NCBI GenBank assembly: GCA_022376465.1
Contig: JACDTU010000003.1
Span: 1,240,001 to 1,304,000 of the forward strand
DNA from: Cubamyces lactineus
Lineage: Eukaryota > Basidiomycota > Agaricomycetes > Polyporales > Polyporaceae
Length of the DNA: 64,000 bases
Reading direction: 5' to 3'
Positions 33,231 to 50,930 of this stretch are shown here, piece by piece. The notes under the pieces were generated by a model, which saw only the letters and a list, made by a program, of their open reading frames with translations, was not told the DNA's origin and did no database searches. How positions within the stretch are numbered: position 1 is the stretch's first letter; each line of letters begins with the position of its first letter. Both the position numbers and the translations under genes were made by a program.

Positions 33231-35037
33231 CTACTGGAGCAGTGCATACGGTGACGGGCGATCCGCCAACCTCGGAAACGCGTTCGTGTTCGCGAGGACC
33301 ACCATCTGCTTCTCGTGCGAGATGTATCCCCGTATGAAGCCCTTGAATATCATGTTCGCCACCAGGCACTCCGCCTCCTCTGAGGTCGTCTCCGTGTCTG
33401 CCACATGCAGCGCCGCGTAGAACATCGATACCGGTATCCGCGTGCTCTTTTCGCTTGCGATCCACCTATCATGATATAGATGTGTGCGGGCGGTGAGAAA
33501 CAGATATAGTCACAAACACCGTGTAGACAAGGACCACGTACACTCTCCGGAATAGCCCACGGATACAGAGTTCCCTGGCTTTCTCTAGCGTTAGGTACAG
33601 GTTGAGGTCCACCAGCCGCCGCTCGAATCGATCGAGAGACGCGTCATACGACCGGATATCCCCCGTGCGGATGGCGGTTATGAATGGCGTGTACAGGTCG
33701 TCTAGCACGGGGAATCTCTGCAATAGCTCGCGCGAAGGAAGGTGTCCTCGGAACATGCGTAGTGGGATCAGGTACGTTAGAATACGTCTGTGAAACGAAT
33801 GAGCGAGCGGGTCCTATCGCAACAATCGATCGATGCGTACTCTTGATTGCTATGCGCGCCCGTATAGCAGTTGTAGAACGCAAGGGTCAATTCCTGCTCT
33901 GCCTGCACAAGGATATCAGGGTGGACCACAGCCTCGCAGGGAACGTGGACTACCTTCGCGAAATCTTCATTCAAGAAGCCAAGCATTCCAATGTAGTACC
34001 TATACGTGACCTAATGGACTGGACATGAGGTGGACCAGCAGCGTCTCCTTGAGCACGAGGATCATACCTGGTGGGAACGAGGATACGCGGAAAGGGGCGG
34101 GATATCCGGATTGGCGTCGATAGCGCGCAGAATATTCTTCGACAAGGATATCCGTCTGACCTGCGCAAACGTTGAGTGACGCTCGTCTGATGTCACAGGG
34201 TTGCGACATACGCGGAAGTAACATTTGAGTATTAGGCCGACGACGTAGTACACGCCCCATTTTCGTGACTCCGCTAATGGCGACTGTCTGGGTATCCATA
34301 TATCAGAACGCGTCAAGGCGGGATGATACGGAGAGCTGTACCTGTCTGTTACACAGCTAGAGAACGCCTTGCTAATGATGCGTGCAGCCTCCTCCATATT
34401 CGCGGTGTTGTCCTGTCCATTGTGAGCAGCCTCGAGGTCCGCCTAAAGGTGTATGGTGAGCCACACCGCTCGCGCAGGTAGGCAGCAACATGGCACAAAC
34501 TACGCACATCTGACGCAAGGTCTCGCAGATCCCTCAGTATTGAGAAGAGCGCAGGTAATGTCCACCCGCTGTTCTGTGCAAAGAACCGGAGGAACAGACT
34601 ACCGGGCGGAGTGGCAAGGCGAGTCGAGGGGAGGGGGTGCGCGCGCGCGGGATCAGGGGACCTTCTGCATGCAGCGGGGGCCCAACTCACTCACGAAACT
34701 AGTGTGCACTCCTCCTTGAACGCCTCCTTGGCGCGTTTGCGCGCGCAGTGGTTCACGACTAGGACGTACTGGATTGCAATCTCGTCCCAGGGACCCTCGA
34801 GGCTTCCTTCATAGTAAGACAAGGATTGCCGCTGCGAGCGAGCCAGAAGGTGAACCATGTTATTGACGAGGCAGGTCTCTGCGAGAAGATACATACTGTT
34901 GGATTGCGGAACTCCTTGATGAGCCCCTTGCCATGTTCACTGGTAGGTTTGAGCAAGTATGCTAGTTCAGGTCCCTTCTCTTCTCGAAGTGCATCTGCAA
35001 GCTGAGTCAAGAACGTCGCAAATCTTGCTGTAGACAT
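33231..35037 (-). CDS. PCI-domain protein, CSN12/PCID2 (Thp1) family
   Basis: Family members act in mRNA export (TREX-2 Sac3-Thp1) or associate with the COP9 signalosome (Csn12). The start at 35037 gives MSTARFATFLTQLADALREE. Conserved pieces follow: ARIISKAFSSCVTDR, KWGVYYVVGLILKCYFRV, RISLSKNILRAIDANPDIPP, YYIGMLGFLNEDFAK, then AEQELTLAFYNCY. Next come the PCI region with MFRGHLPSRELLQRFPVLDD and the DIRSYDASLDRFERRLVDLN helix pair, and the winged helix (KSTRIPVSMFYAALHVADTE, ECLVANMIFKGFIRGYISHE, KQMVVLANTNAFPRL). That last segment is the family hallmark. I count nine or more introns. From sequence alone I cannot tell whether it is the Csn12 or the Thp1/PCID2 ortholog. An alternative start six codons upstream exists. 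Confidence 0.85.
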
Positions 35038-35590
35038 TTCCGGCGCTGCACGCAATACGTTAGCGATGCAAAGTCGCCGATGACGATGGCGTTAAGCAGT
35101 AGTACAGCAGTGACTGGTGATTGAACGAGCAACAAGCAGTAGAGTTCCGGTTGTGGCGGCAGCAGACGGGCGCCTGGTGCAATGCACACGGCACGTGATG
35201 TGTTTGAGGAGCGCTTAGATTAAACCAGACACAGATAATCTAAACGCTAGCTAACTAGATACAGTAACGTACACTCAGCATGCACCATGATGAGGACTGA
35301 TGAGGACGCCCTGGTCAGGCGTGCTGCTGGAGCTGAAGCCGGTCAGTCAGCGGGGTGCTTGAAAAATGCTCACGGCGAATGATGGGTATGACAACTTGCG
35401 TGGACTTGCACAATCCTGCCAGGTTATCGCTCACGCTAGAGCCATCGGTTTCGCCTTATTCACGAGCGCCGTCCATCCCCGGCGGCTGCGATCTATATCT
35501 AGGAGGCGCACGAGCAGTTCTAGTACTACTTCTCCTCTCCTTCGTCCGCGACCACCAGTACAGTAGTCGCAGTAAACCTTGAAGTATACG
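35038..35590. promoter_or_regulatory. Divergent promoter region (PCI gene / thioredoxin-fold gene)
   Basis: About 550 bases between two genes that face away from each other. No gene or RNA is recognised within it and no specific regulatory motif could be supported. Confidence 0.35.
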
Positions 35591-36482
35591 ATGGCCTTGC
35601 AACCTTCTCTCCAGCGCGCACTTGTGATCGCGGGCACGTACGACGCGCCACACACGCTCGACATCTTCCGTATGTGCTCTCCCCGGGACGGCTTAGGAGT
35701 CTACGTATATGCGGCAGGAAACTGATCTGCTGCAGTGGACTACGTCTGCCCCTTCTCTGCCAAGCTATCGCTCGCCATCGACGGCGTGCTCAAGCCTCTC
35801 TTCGCCCCTGGGGGCAAGTACGCCGGAAAGGTCAAGGTCATCTTCAGGAACCAGGTCCAGCCATGGCACGGCAGTTCCACCTTCGTGCACGAAGCAGGCC
35901 TCGCGGTACGTACTACCTGCGCCCCTACCCGCCCGCCTCTCTCTGCCAAACCTACATGGGCGCGAGGCGAACCTAACTACCGCACCTTATCACATGCTTT
36001 GAGCCTTTGGCCACCGATGCTCATGCGTTATCGCAACGACAGGTCGCGCGCATCGCGCCGGAGGAGTTCTGGAAGTTCTCGCTCGCGCTCTTCGCCGCCC
36101 AGCGCGACTACTACGACATCCCCGTGTCCACCCTCACGCCGACTCAGATCCGCGAGAAGCTCGCCGCGCTCGTCGCGGAGACGCTCGGCGAGGACAAGGC
36201 GGCGCCGTTCAAGGACCTCGTCACCCTCAAGTCGACGCCGAACGGCGGTGTCGACGTCACGGACGACTTGAAGTACACCAGTGAGTTCTGTCGTTTGGAG
36301 TATCGGAGAAATCGAAGAGCGCGACTTGACTGTTTCGGTCGTGCGTAGTCAAGTTCTCGAGGCAGAACGGGATTCACGTCTCCCCAACCGTCCTTTGGGA
36401 CGGTCTCATCGCCAACGAAATCTCCAGTTCCTGGGGCGAGAGAGAGTGGACTGAGTTTCTCGAAAAGAAAGTGACCGCGTGA
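35591..36482 (+). CDS. Thioredoxin-fold (DsbA-like) protein with CPFS motif
   Basis: About 210 residues in four exons. The product opens with MALQPSLQRALVIAGTYDAP, then DIFLDYVCPFSAKLSLAIDG with a single redox-type Cys in CPFS. Beta-strand and helix pieces follow (KVKVIFRNQVQPWHGSSTFV, FWKFSLALFAAQRDYYDIPV, LTPTQIREKLAALVAETLGE), then FSRQNGIHVSPTVLWDGL with the cis-Pro loop (SPTVLWDG), and an end at EFLEKKVTA. The layout matches the DsbA/thioredoxin-like proteins of fungi with a monothiol active site. The exon 1 to 2 join (GTATGT..CTGCAG) restores DIFLDYVCPF. No signal or targeting peptide is seen, so it is likely cytosolic. The substrate is unknown. Confidence 0.78.
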
Positions 36483-36677
36483 GAGAGGGCAAAGCATTAA
36501 GCAGTATCCGCGTAACAGATTAGTTGTACACTTGTACAATATGTAGGAATGACAAGTAGCCACAGCACAAGCCCAGAATACTTGCCGAGCGCTGTGGGTT
36601 CAAGTCCTCACAGCAACGATCAGTCCCGAGGTGACAGCCAGGAAGGCAAGGGGAGCGGTATGGGGAACAGAGGTGTT

Positions 36678-38817
36678 TCATGACTGGAGGAGCTTAAGGA
36701 GCATCGCACGGACGTCCTGCGCCTTCGCCGTGCCGCGGCTCGCCTTCATGACGTGCCCCATGATCTTGTTGACAACCTTGACGTTGCCACGGCGGACGAC
36801 TTCCGCCTCTTCGGGAAGCGCGGCGATCGCGTCGCGGCACCATTTCTCGAGCGAGGCTCCGCCGTCGCTGACGGTCAGCAGCTGTAGTTCCTCCGCGATC
36901 TTCGACGGCAGATCCGGGGTGCGGGTGCTCAGAATGTGCCGAAGGATCGTCTTCCCCGACGTTCCTGCCGCGGATACATGGTCAGTATCTCCGCCGAAGA
37001 CTTGAAGGAGCAAAGATTGCGGACCTGTTACTTTCCCGTTCTGTACGAGGTCGATGAGCTCGCCCATCTGCTCAACAGAGATGGGGTTATCTGTGAAGGT
37101 CTCGTTGCGGAATGCCAATTGGCCAAGGAGCTCGTGCGTGATCCTACAGAATCAATCAGGCGATTGTTATTGTGATTGGGAGGAACATGCGAAGCTCACC
37201 AATTCACGGCCGCTTTAGGATCTCGACCACGAGATACTTCGTCGAAGTAGGCCACAGCACCTCGTCCAAGCTCGCCGTCGAACCTGACTTCTCGGCCAGA
37301 ATCGACGTCCATGAGGACATCTACATCTCGTTCTGACAGACCTTGGCTCAGCAACCGTGCCCGAGTCGCAGGAGGGAGCTCAGGCATCTTGCGGCGGATG
37401 GCATCAATATATCCCTGTATCAAGTATCAGACTCAGCAACCTCTCACTACAGCTTTGTGTCGTAGTGCTGACCTTGTCGATGAGCAAGGGTGGTATGTTG
37501 GGATCAGGCATATACCTGTAATCTGGCGCGTCTTCCTTGCTTCGGAGGGAGTACGTTTCCGCCTTCTCCTCGTCAAAGCCGCGCGTCTCTTGTGTCACAG
37601 GGATCCCCTGGTCAAGGAGCGCTATCTGCCGGAACGCCTCGCAAGCTTTCACATAGCATCGTTAAATGCGCTTCACGTCTGCGAGGAATGCATAGTCGAC
37701 CTACTAATGGCGACCATCATGTTCTTCACGCTATTCAGATTCTTAATTTCGCACCGGGTGCCAGGAGGTCCGCCTACACGGTTCACAGACACATTGACGT
37801 CGCATCGAAGGGAACCCTATAATACAAGCGTCATGGACATACGCCAGTGTGTACTATTCGACCCTTACCTGCTCCATATTGCCGTCGCTCGATCCAACAG
37901 AACGTAATACCGCTTGCAATGTCCGCACGTAGCTTCCTGCCTCCTCCGGCGAGCTGTCCCACGAGACGCCTTCGTTCAATACACCGGCCGGACTGGCGAC
38001 CACATGGAGGAATGGAACGTACCGCATGTCGGGCTCAGACACAATCTCCATGAGGCCCGTGCCCGCGCGATTGAGGTCTATCGCCGTAAGGCGGTTCCGT
38101 GGGAGGAAGGTAGACTTCCCTGTGTCCTGCAAGATGTAAAACGTGCCGCAGTGGTACGGTAATATGACTGCACGACTTACCTGTTCGAGCTGGATTTGCT
38201 TGATCCGGACTGCGACATCGTCCTTCTCGAGGACAAGGCGGCCATTGCGAGCAATAGGAGCTTCGACGAGGTCAGGTCTAGACCCTTGGAAGGTAGTGCA
38301 GCAACAAACCGTATTGCTGCGTTATTTGGTACCCTGAAGGAAGGTCCGCGTAGAAGTAGTGCTTCCGGTCGAACGCAGACCTCTGCTGCACTTCAGCGTT
38401 CAATGCAATAGCAGTCCGAACACCAAGTTCTACGCATATTGGATTCAGTCGCTACAGGGAACACGATATTAGCCCTCCAGAGTTGAATGTGGCTTCTCGG
38501 TGGTTCACGGACAGGCAGCGTCCCAGGAAATGCGGCATCGAACGCGGAGACATGCGTGTTTGGCGCGTCACTCAGGTCGGAAGTGAAGGCCTCTACATGT
38601 AACGGGGCTTGAATGTTGCGGCATCGAGGGAGGCGCGACCACCATGCTCACCAGAGAAGAGTTTCCGCTTCGACTTTATCTGTGCATGCACCTCGATTCC
38701 CACCACTAGTTGCCACCCAGGCCATCGCGTGTCTTCTTTATGAGTCCTTGTTGTATGAACGTTCCGCAGCCATGAGGATGTACGCGTTATGAGCCGTACT
38801 CTGCCATGTGCGAGCAT
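36678..38817 (-). CDS. Glutamyl-tRNA(Gln) amidotransferase subunit B, mitochondrial
   Basis: GatB (yeast Pet112) is part of the mitochondrial complex that turns Glu-tRNA(Gln) into Gln-tRNA(Gln). The start at 38817 gives a basic presequence ([20 protein letters not shown]). The family core follows: [138 protein letters not shown], and [18 protein letters not shown]. The tail has the YqeY-like helical domain ([35 protein letters not shown]). About nine introns are needed; those checked (for example GTCCGT..CTGTAG and GTTTGT..CGAAG) keep frame. The gene looks intact and is head-to-head with poly(A) polymerase copy A. Confidence 0.93.
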
Positions 38818-39067
38818 ATGTGAGGCCAGTGTAGGTCGAGTCGTCGACAGTCAAGCCAACGCTGCGAGGTAGACGCCCACATTGCCCGAACAAGCGCCCA
38901 ACTCTAAATAGCCTAGACGCCCATAGAATGGTCTCGGCAAAGGCCGTGCTTAGTCTATGGTCGTCGCGCCGCACTCCCGAACGCTCTCTCCTTGTCTTCC
39001 ACGACGACCGCTTGACGAGGCTCGTCCTATCGCACTCTTCAATCTACTTACCCAACACTCTTGCACG
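38818..39067. promoter_or_regulatory. Short divergent promoter (GatB / poly(A) polymerase A)
   Basis: Only 250 bases separate the two start codons, so the promoters must share or abut. No specific element is claimed. Confidence 0.45.
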
Positions 39068-41567
<2,500 letters not shown>

Positions 41568-42111
41568 CCTTTCGTGCAGCATCCTACACTTCCAAGCTAC
41601 TGTCGGATACCTTTGCTGGACATTCCTTGCTCTATTTCCTACCAGCTTATCTTCGGGCAGTACGTCTACCTTATTCACGCGCACCATACTCACCTAGCCG
41701 TACGTATGCTTTTCCGACTACCGAGGTATCTGCTGGGTTAGGGCGATTATTATTTGGGTTCTCGAGTTACCGTACTGTTCCATTCTATCTCCCTACACGA
41801 TCCCTGTACACTAGTGCATCAATGATCAGTTCGTACAACATCACTCCCTTGACGTGACGCACGCCTACGCGAAGGCATCTGGATAGTACTATGTACGTTC
41901 TGTGGGACGTAAATCGTGTAAAATGTGGCTGAGGCGTGGAGGAGAGGGACTGACGTCGGGCTGGGCGGCGTAATCTCGACTCGGGACTTGCCGACAGACC
42001 TCCGACTGGGAGAGCAGCGTCCGAGATTCCGGTGACAGTTTGTCAGGACGAACATAGGCTCTCTCATCTCCCGCACTTGCTCCCGCCATTCTATCTCCAG
42101 CTCTGGATATA
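41568..42111. other. Spacer between the tandem poly(A) polymerases
   Basis: 3' end of copy A and promoter of copy B. No other gene is recognised. Confidence 0.45.
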
Positions 42112-44937
<2,826 letters not shown>

Positions 44938-45697
44938 CAACACGGCAAGCTATGGTTCAAGATCCACAACGACTTGCCTGCAGCTACCATGTAGCTGACA
45001 CTGACTGGACTGCTTTACGACATAGAGAAAAGGCCAGTGGCCTTCCTTGGCTTGCTCGTACGATACGGTGGACGTCAGGGTTCAGATCGCTTTCTTCCTC
45101 GGCGCCCTTCATGTCTTGTCAGGTAACTGTTATAGGCTCTCAACGTTTCTAGACTGCAAGTGGATGCTTTTCTGGAGCTTCGGCTCCGCCTGAGCAAACG
45201 TTCACTTGCTTGTGTTCCGCATTCGCATTGTGATTTTCTTTGGCCTCATCCGCAACTGCAACTTGTATTTCAGCTTGTCGAGTAGCAATTATGTATTGTA
45301 CCTTGCGCACCAAAATGATAGTATAGGCACATATTGTTTGACATATACTCGAGTGAACGGGCAGCCTAGGTTCAACGCGAAGGAGACTTGAAAGGCACAC
45401 TATTACCGAATTTGACGACGCGACGCGCGAGGATCATGGGCGCTTATTGACAGTATCTTGAACGCCGACGCCGACCTCCGCTGCGAGTTCAGCCTGCCGA
45501 CCCGCGCAGGCCTTGCGTTTGCCTCGCTATCGCCACTTCTAGTCATTCTTTTGTCAATACCCTCTTTTGCCTTACGCCGCTTCGACCGTGGATATCCAAG
45601 CAAAGCACGTCTTTCAACACGACCCACCAATCTACCGACTCAACCTATACGCTCTGCCAGTGCACTCTAGATAACGTCCTAGACATTCTACTCGCGA
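44938..45697. other. Upstream flank of the beta-helix gene
   Basis: Contains a stretch near 45150-45400 that is richer in A/T than its surroundings. No gene or RNA is recognised. Confidence 0.4.
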
Positions 45698-47538
45698 ATG
45701 GTTGCCTCTGCCCTCTTTGCAGCGGCGGCGCTCTTTGTATCAGTAACAAGTGGAGCACTGCAACGACAAAAGGTCGCGTTCCGGCATAGGAGAACCGTTC
45801 CTACTCTGTCGGAGGATGCTTTGTTTTCAGAGTAAGCGACGCCCCGAACTAGGTCACGCGTATGCTCACAGTACATTTGCGAGATAGAACAGCCACAAGG
45901 CATCATATCCGAGATGATTGCGAGCCAGCGGACCCACTGAACACTCTTACAGATCGTCTCAACACCCTGCTAAACTCCTCCGGCCCTGGTTATGTCTTGC
46001 CCTTGTGCCCCGGCGTGCAATACTTCATCCAGGCCCCCATTCTTTACGCCGCTCCCGACCAGGAGATCAGCACAGTCGGATACCCAACAGGCGATGACCG
46101 CGCGGTTCTCGTAGTCGCCGGGCCTGTGGCCAATGGGCAGGGTCACACTACTGCGGTAGACGGTACCTGTCAGAACTGCAGTGGAGTGAAGCTGCGCAAC
46201 ATCCAGGTCCGCAGAGTGGCATTAGAATCTTCTCGACCAGTTTTGCTCATCTAACCTCATTCGTTTCATGTGTCTCATCCAGATCAATGGAACTCGCGCT
46301 GGCGCGCCTCCGACGAGTGGTGGTGCCAACATCGAGATGGGCGGGTCCAACTCTGGCCAGCTCATTGAATACGTCCGCTCGTTTGACCCGCGGAGTTGGT
46401 CGTGCCTCCACATCTCTGAGGGCGCACTGTCGTGCAACAATGTGACTGTGCAGAACAACGATATCGGGCCTTGTGGGTCTGATTCGTTCCAAGAGTGGGC
46501 GGATGGCATTAGCGTCAGTTGCATGAACAGCCTCGTCCGCAACAACACGGTCAACAACCCTACCGTAAGCCGTCTTCGAGAAAACTGTAGTGTCAGCGCT
46601 CACTCATACCCAGGACGGCGGTATCGTTCTGTTTGGATCCCCCGGAACAGTTGTGGAGAATAACACCATCTGGGTCGAGACCGTACGTGTTCTTGGCTTG
46701 CCATACTGAGTGTGTCAGACTAAAGAATCTGACAATGTCTTTCCAGATGACGCTACTGGGCGGTATCAACATGGTCGACTACGACCCTTGGAGCGGGAAC
46801 TATACGAATACCATCGTACGGAACAACATCATCCGGGGTGGTTTCGCAACCGACCCTGCCGAAACCGGCGAGTCGAAAGGCGTCAATGAAGACGACGCGA
46901 TCATCAAGTAAGACAAATGACTGCACACTCTTTTCAGCCGACTGAGCACAACTCCATGCAGGATTGGTATCGCCATCGGCCCAAGGACATGGTTCGGCGA
47001 CCGGTACTTCAACAACGTCAGCCAGTCTGGCACCGTACTGGACAATCAGCTGACCGGCGCGTTTGGCTACGGCGTTGCCATCTCGTCGGCCTCAAACTTC
47101 ACTGTGCAAGGGAACATTCTAATGGGCAACACGTCGTTCATCGGCTCGACTGGTCCGAACTGCAGCACGACCGACATCACGCCCCAACCTGCGCCGTTCG
47201 TCGAGGATCAGAGCACAGTGCAGTCTTCCAATATCCAGAGCGGCTTCCAGCTCATCCCAGACGGGAACAGCCTGACATGTATCATCCCGCCAAATGGGGG
47301 TGACTTCTGGCCGTTTGGCGGAAACCCGTCCGCATCGCAGCCGTCGCCGACTTCGTCTGGCTCCCCAGCGTCGACTTCGTCCGGCAGCAGCAGCGCGCTC
47401 TCCCACGGTGGCCTCTCGGGCGGCGGGAAGGCTGGCATTGCGATTGGCGTCATTCTGGGCGTAGCCGCTATCGCCGCGGCCACCTACTTCATCCGCAATT
47501 GGGCCGTCCGGCATGCGCGGGCATCCGGTCGATATTGA
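45698..47538 (+). CDS. Secreted right-handed beta-helix protein with C-terminal membrane anchor
   Basis: The start at 45698 gives a signal peptide (MVASALFAAAALFVSVTSGA). After HIRDDCEPADPLNTLTDRLN the protein takes on the repeated pattern of a right-handed parallel beta-helix: GVKLRNIQINGTRAG, GANIEMGGSNSGQLIEYVRS, LSCNNVTVQNNDIGPCGSDS, GISVSCMNSLVRNNTVNNPT, GGIVLFGSPGTVVENNTIWV, TNTIVRNNIIRGG, and YGVAISSASNFTVQGNILMG. Many NxT/S sites suit a glycosylated secreted protein. A Ser/Pro/Thr stalk (PSPTSSGSPASTSSGSSSAL) and one helix (AGIAIGVILGVAAIAAATYF) end in a short basic tail (RNWAVRHARASGRY), so it is anchored with the helix outside. Such folds often act on polysaccharides, but no catalytic triad can be named. 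Seven introns were placed; the first ends at CACAAG. Confidence 0.83.
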
Positions 47539-49670
47539 TTTACACTGGAGAGGGCTGGGAAGCCTTTGAAGAGATTGGCAAGGCCGGGCTTCCATTATGC
47601 GTATTTATTTCCAACCCTCTTGATTATCTGCCTTTCGGGTTTCTCGCATTGGCTTCCTCATAGATCGCTGCATTCCTACTCATTGGACGTGATCATCTAA
47701 GTGTAGTTCATCACCCATCCTAACTGTCTTCTTCATGTTCGTAGAGCTGTACGTGTACTACACAAGTTACTGATTACTATACCTCACGACACCGAGCTCT
47801 CTTATGATCTTTCTAAATTCAACGAGTCGCACTTCACTATACTAGCACAAGTAGACCGAATTGACAATCCACCACGCTAGACATACAGTTCGAGATGGTG
47901 AGGTGTGTATTTGAACCCATCTCAACATACACGCGTTCTCGCGGTTCCTATCAGGCTGTTCCATTCCTATTACGATTTCGAAAGACAAGACATTTTACAC
48001 TGAACGTATGAGATTAACATGGATGGCAGAGAATCCCATACCGCCGGCCGGTTCCGTCCCACCGATGCGCCCAGGATGCACTTCGATCCAGGCAGAATGA
48101 CCATCGTCGGCGACGCTGAAACAGCAAAGCAGCGCTCCGTTCGGTCGGTAGTATCGGCCGTACTCAACGCTGTAACATCGTCTTCGCTAGACTAGAAGCG
48201 ACACCACTAGGTCTGAAAAACACGTTCTGCATCTCTCATGTGGCGGATGCTGTTCCGCTATATTGAACACCACATCCAGCAGGCGCAGGTGTATCCTTGA
48301 TTGCCTTCGTTAGCTTCCCGCGCGGGATCTCGTAAGATCGCGCTCCACAGAACACGAACACGAGCCCCTTCGACTCGCGCAAGCCTTTCGCAGCCATCTC
48401 TGCGTCGACGCTTCCATCATTATTGGTAGAAGGACGGGCGTGCGAGGGCTCGAGTCGCCCTTCCAATCATTGCGCTACAGCCCCGAGCGAGCGGTCGACG
48501 GCCACCACACGGCAATTCTGGAAGTCGATTGGATACGATGACTTCGGCCCTCATGGTGGACTCGACGGGAATAGCTGTGGGAAATCAAAGCGACATACGT
48601 ACCTTTGGCATTCCGTTTGGTCCCCGCTCGACTGGGCTACGAATCGCCGCGGCAGCGAATACCGATACGTATTGTTTAGCCCTCATCACGATCATTCGAA
48701 CCCTGCTCAGCTCTGAGCTCTGAGTCGCTCATGAGGGTAAGCTTCCTACATTAGAGCGGCGTTACCATTTAGCTTCTGTCATTCGCTCTGATGCGGCACG
48801 AACTCCGGGAGCTCACACTGCATCGCCTCCGGGGTAATTCGTCCTGTAGTTTTACATTACTTCCAAGTCGGGCGGGCGCACATCCGTTGTTTGCTCCCGA
48901 ACCATGCGTATGTCCGTGGGGATCTGTCAATGCTTGGTCAATATTACCTCGAGCCTTAGATGCCTCCAGGCAAGGGCCCCCTCTTCTTAAGAGCGTTCAC
49001 ATGTGGGCAGGAGAAGTGACGACGGCACCGCCCCTGTCATCTAGGGCTGCCCCCCAGCTCAGCGGCTCGCCCATATTCAAACCCAACTTCCAAGGTATCA
49101 AGTGTGCTTCTCAAGGAACATGGCTGTGCGCGTAAAGCCAGTGTGGTTTGGCAAGTGCCTGGTTCCACATTTCGTTCTCCGACTGTGTCTTGGACGCTCA
49201 ATTCGCGGACCACCTTCCCTGGAGAGTCTCCCGGAACTTGGGCTGCTCTGCGATCAACGCACTGTCAACACTCGAGCGCTCCATCCGTGGCAACAGGAAT
49301 GGAGCCGTTACGCTGCAAAGGTACGAAGTACTCACAGGGTTGTGGAGCCTTTATGCAGTGCTGTAATACCTTTCACAGCACGTCAGGTTGGAGACTCGGA
49401 AGAGGCATGAAAACGTTTCCTGCGGCTCTTTGGCCACCAGTGAAACCAAAGATGTCGATGTAGCAACTTACATTACATATACGAATATTCGCACGGGCGA
49501 AATACATGCGGGATGACAGACGGCTTGCAATGGCCTACATGACATAAAAAACCGGACCCTAAGCAATGGCTGTCAGTTTGACCGTGTGATTACATGAAGC
49601 GACAAGTTACTCACTAAACGACAAGTTGACACGTCCATGTCGGTAGTGAGAGGTCCCTTGCGGAGTAACG
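47539..49670. other. 2.1-kb gene-poor stretch
   Basis: 3' flanks of the beta-helix gene and IST3, with no recognised gene. One coding-like minus frame at 48236-48410 is listed separately. Other frames on both strands (for example 48791-49135 and 49102-49463) lack motifs and overlap each other, so they look like chance. Confidence 0.4.
48236..48410 (-). other. Unassigned coding-like minus-strand frame
   Basis: The frame carries VDAEMAAKGLRESKGLVFVF and CGARSYEIPRGKLTKAIKDT with C/G-biased third positions, then a TGA. It looks like the last exon of a protein gene, but I found no consistent upstream exons and do not recognise the family. It could be a gene relic. Confidence 0.3.
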
Positions 49671-50930
49671 TCAGTCGTACCCTCTTCTCGCCCTGGGAGG
49701 AGTGTCATCGTCGCGTCTGGGCCGTCGGCGCTCGGAATCATCGTATCGAGAGTTCCGCTTGTCGTCATCATACGGCCTTGCACCAGCCGATATGGGGTCG
49801 CGAGCATAACCAGGAGGCGTGCGGCTACGCGCGCGTCCGGGCGGCGTGCGGCTGCGAGGACGTCGCGGCGGAGTGCGGCTATGAGACAGCGGTGGTGGCG
49901 AGCGGTCGCGGAATGCATTGCGTCTCCTTGTGGGAGAATGGCGACCAAGACTAACTTCGGTGTCGCCCCCGCGAACTGGGGTCCTACTGCGCGACCTTCT
50001 GGGCGATGCGCTTCTTCGTCGAGACCCACCAGTACCTAACCCTCCCAACGAGTTCAACAGCTCTTCGGCGGCTTTGACACCCGCCGACTTGACCTTCTCC
50101 TTGCGGAGCCGTTTGCGTTCCTTGCGCGCCCGCCGTTCCTCCGGAGTTTCGTCTTTGTGTTTGCCCTTGGATTTGGACTTCTTTCCCTTTTTTGCTTTCT
50201 CCTCCTTCCGCTTCGCTATCAGGTAGTCGCGCATGGGGTCCTCTGGGTCGATCTCTGGGCCAGAATCATCCGATGATGGTTCCGACGCAGCACCCTCCTC
50301 TGTAGAGGTATTATCAGATATTGCGTGCGCCTGCTTGGTTAGATTTGACATACCAATTACCAGCGTGGGTTTAGCATTCAAGCTTTGTTCCTCAGGCTCA
50401 TGCCACTCTCCGTCTTCGCCCTTGACCTTGCCCTGCTTATAATTCTTGACATGGTCGACCCGGATGGTCCTGTCTAGGACCTTGGCCCCGTTCAGATTGT
50501 CTACCGCCAGAATAGTCGAGCGCTGGTCCTCATACATTAGGAAGGCGAAACCTTTCTGTTTGCCAGTTTCCTTGTCACGAGGCATATTTATATCCATGAT
50601 CTCGCCATACCTAGGAGCTAGTTGAGCATGCGAAGGGGATGGTTGTCTACACGGGACTTACTGGGAGAAGATGGTAATGACGTCGCCTTCAGTCAAGTCT
50701 CTGTGTAGCCCTCCGACAAATATGTAGGCAGAGTCTGTGAGACATGTCTTAGTGCATATAGTTGGCGGCTGTTCTCCTGGGCAACTCACCCTTGTAATCG
50801 TCATGCCACGAGCCTTTCGTACCCAAGTCGAGTTCCCGTTCGTTGATTTTGTTGATTTCCCTCACAACACTGTATGTGCGCTGAGCTCAGTGCCGTTCGC
50901 TGAGCTTCAGAACGGAGGAACTCACTTCAT
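49671..50930 (-). CDS. IST3: U2 snRNP/RES-complex RNA-binding protein (Ist3/Snu17, RBMX2-like)
   Basis: An RRM protein of the RES complex, which helps retain and splice pre-mRNA in the activated spliceosome. The start at 50930 is a two-codon first exon (ATGAA) that splices to [20 protein letters not shown]. The RRM follows: [20 protein letters not shown] (RNP2), the [20 protein letters not shown] loop, [20 protein letters not shown] (RNP1), and [17 protein letters not shown]. The next part is acidic and then Lys-rich, and the last 120 residues form an Arg/Ser/Asp/Pro-rich tail ([27 protein letters not shown]). Yeast Ist3 is short and lacks this tail, so the protein is laid out like animal RBMX2. 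Three introns sit before the RRM core. It is head-to-head with eIF3d, 158 bases apart. Confidence 0.88.

Noticed and set aside
36560..36625. tRNA with a GGTTCAAGTCC B-box
   Set aside because: No pairing acceptor arm, no A box at the right distance, and a bulge in the T stem.
48420..48500. tRNA on the minus strand (a five-base stem with seven-base loop and an A-box-like TAGCGCAATG)
   Set aside because: The loop lacks the T before the anticodon, and no T-arm TTCRA motif follows.
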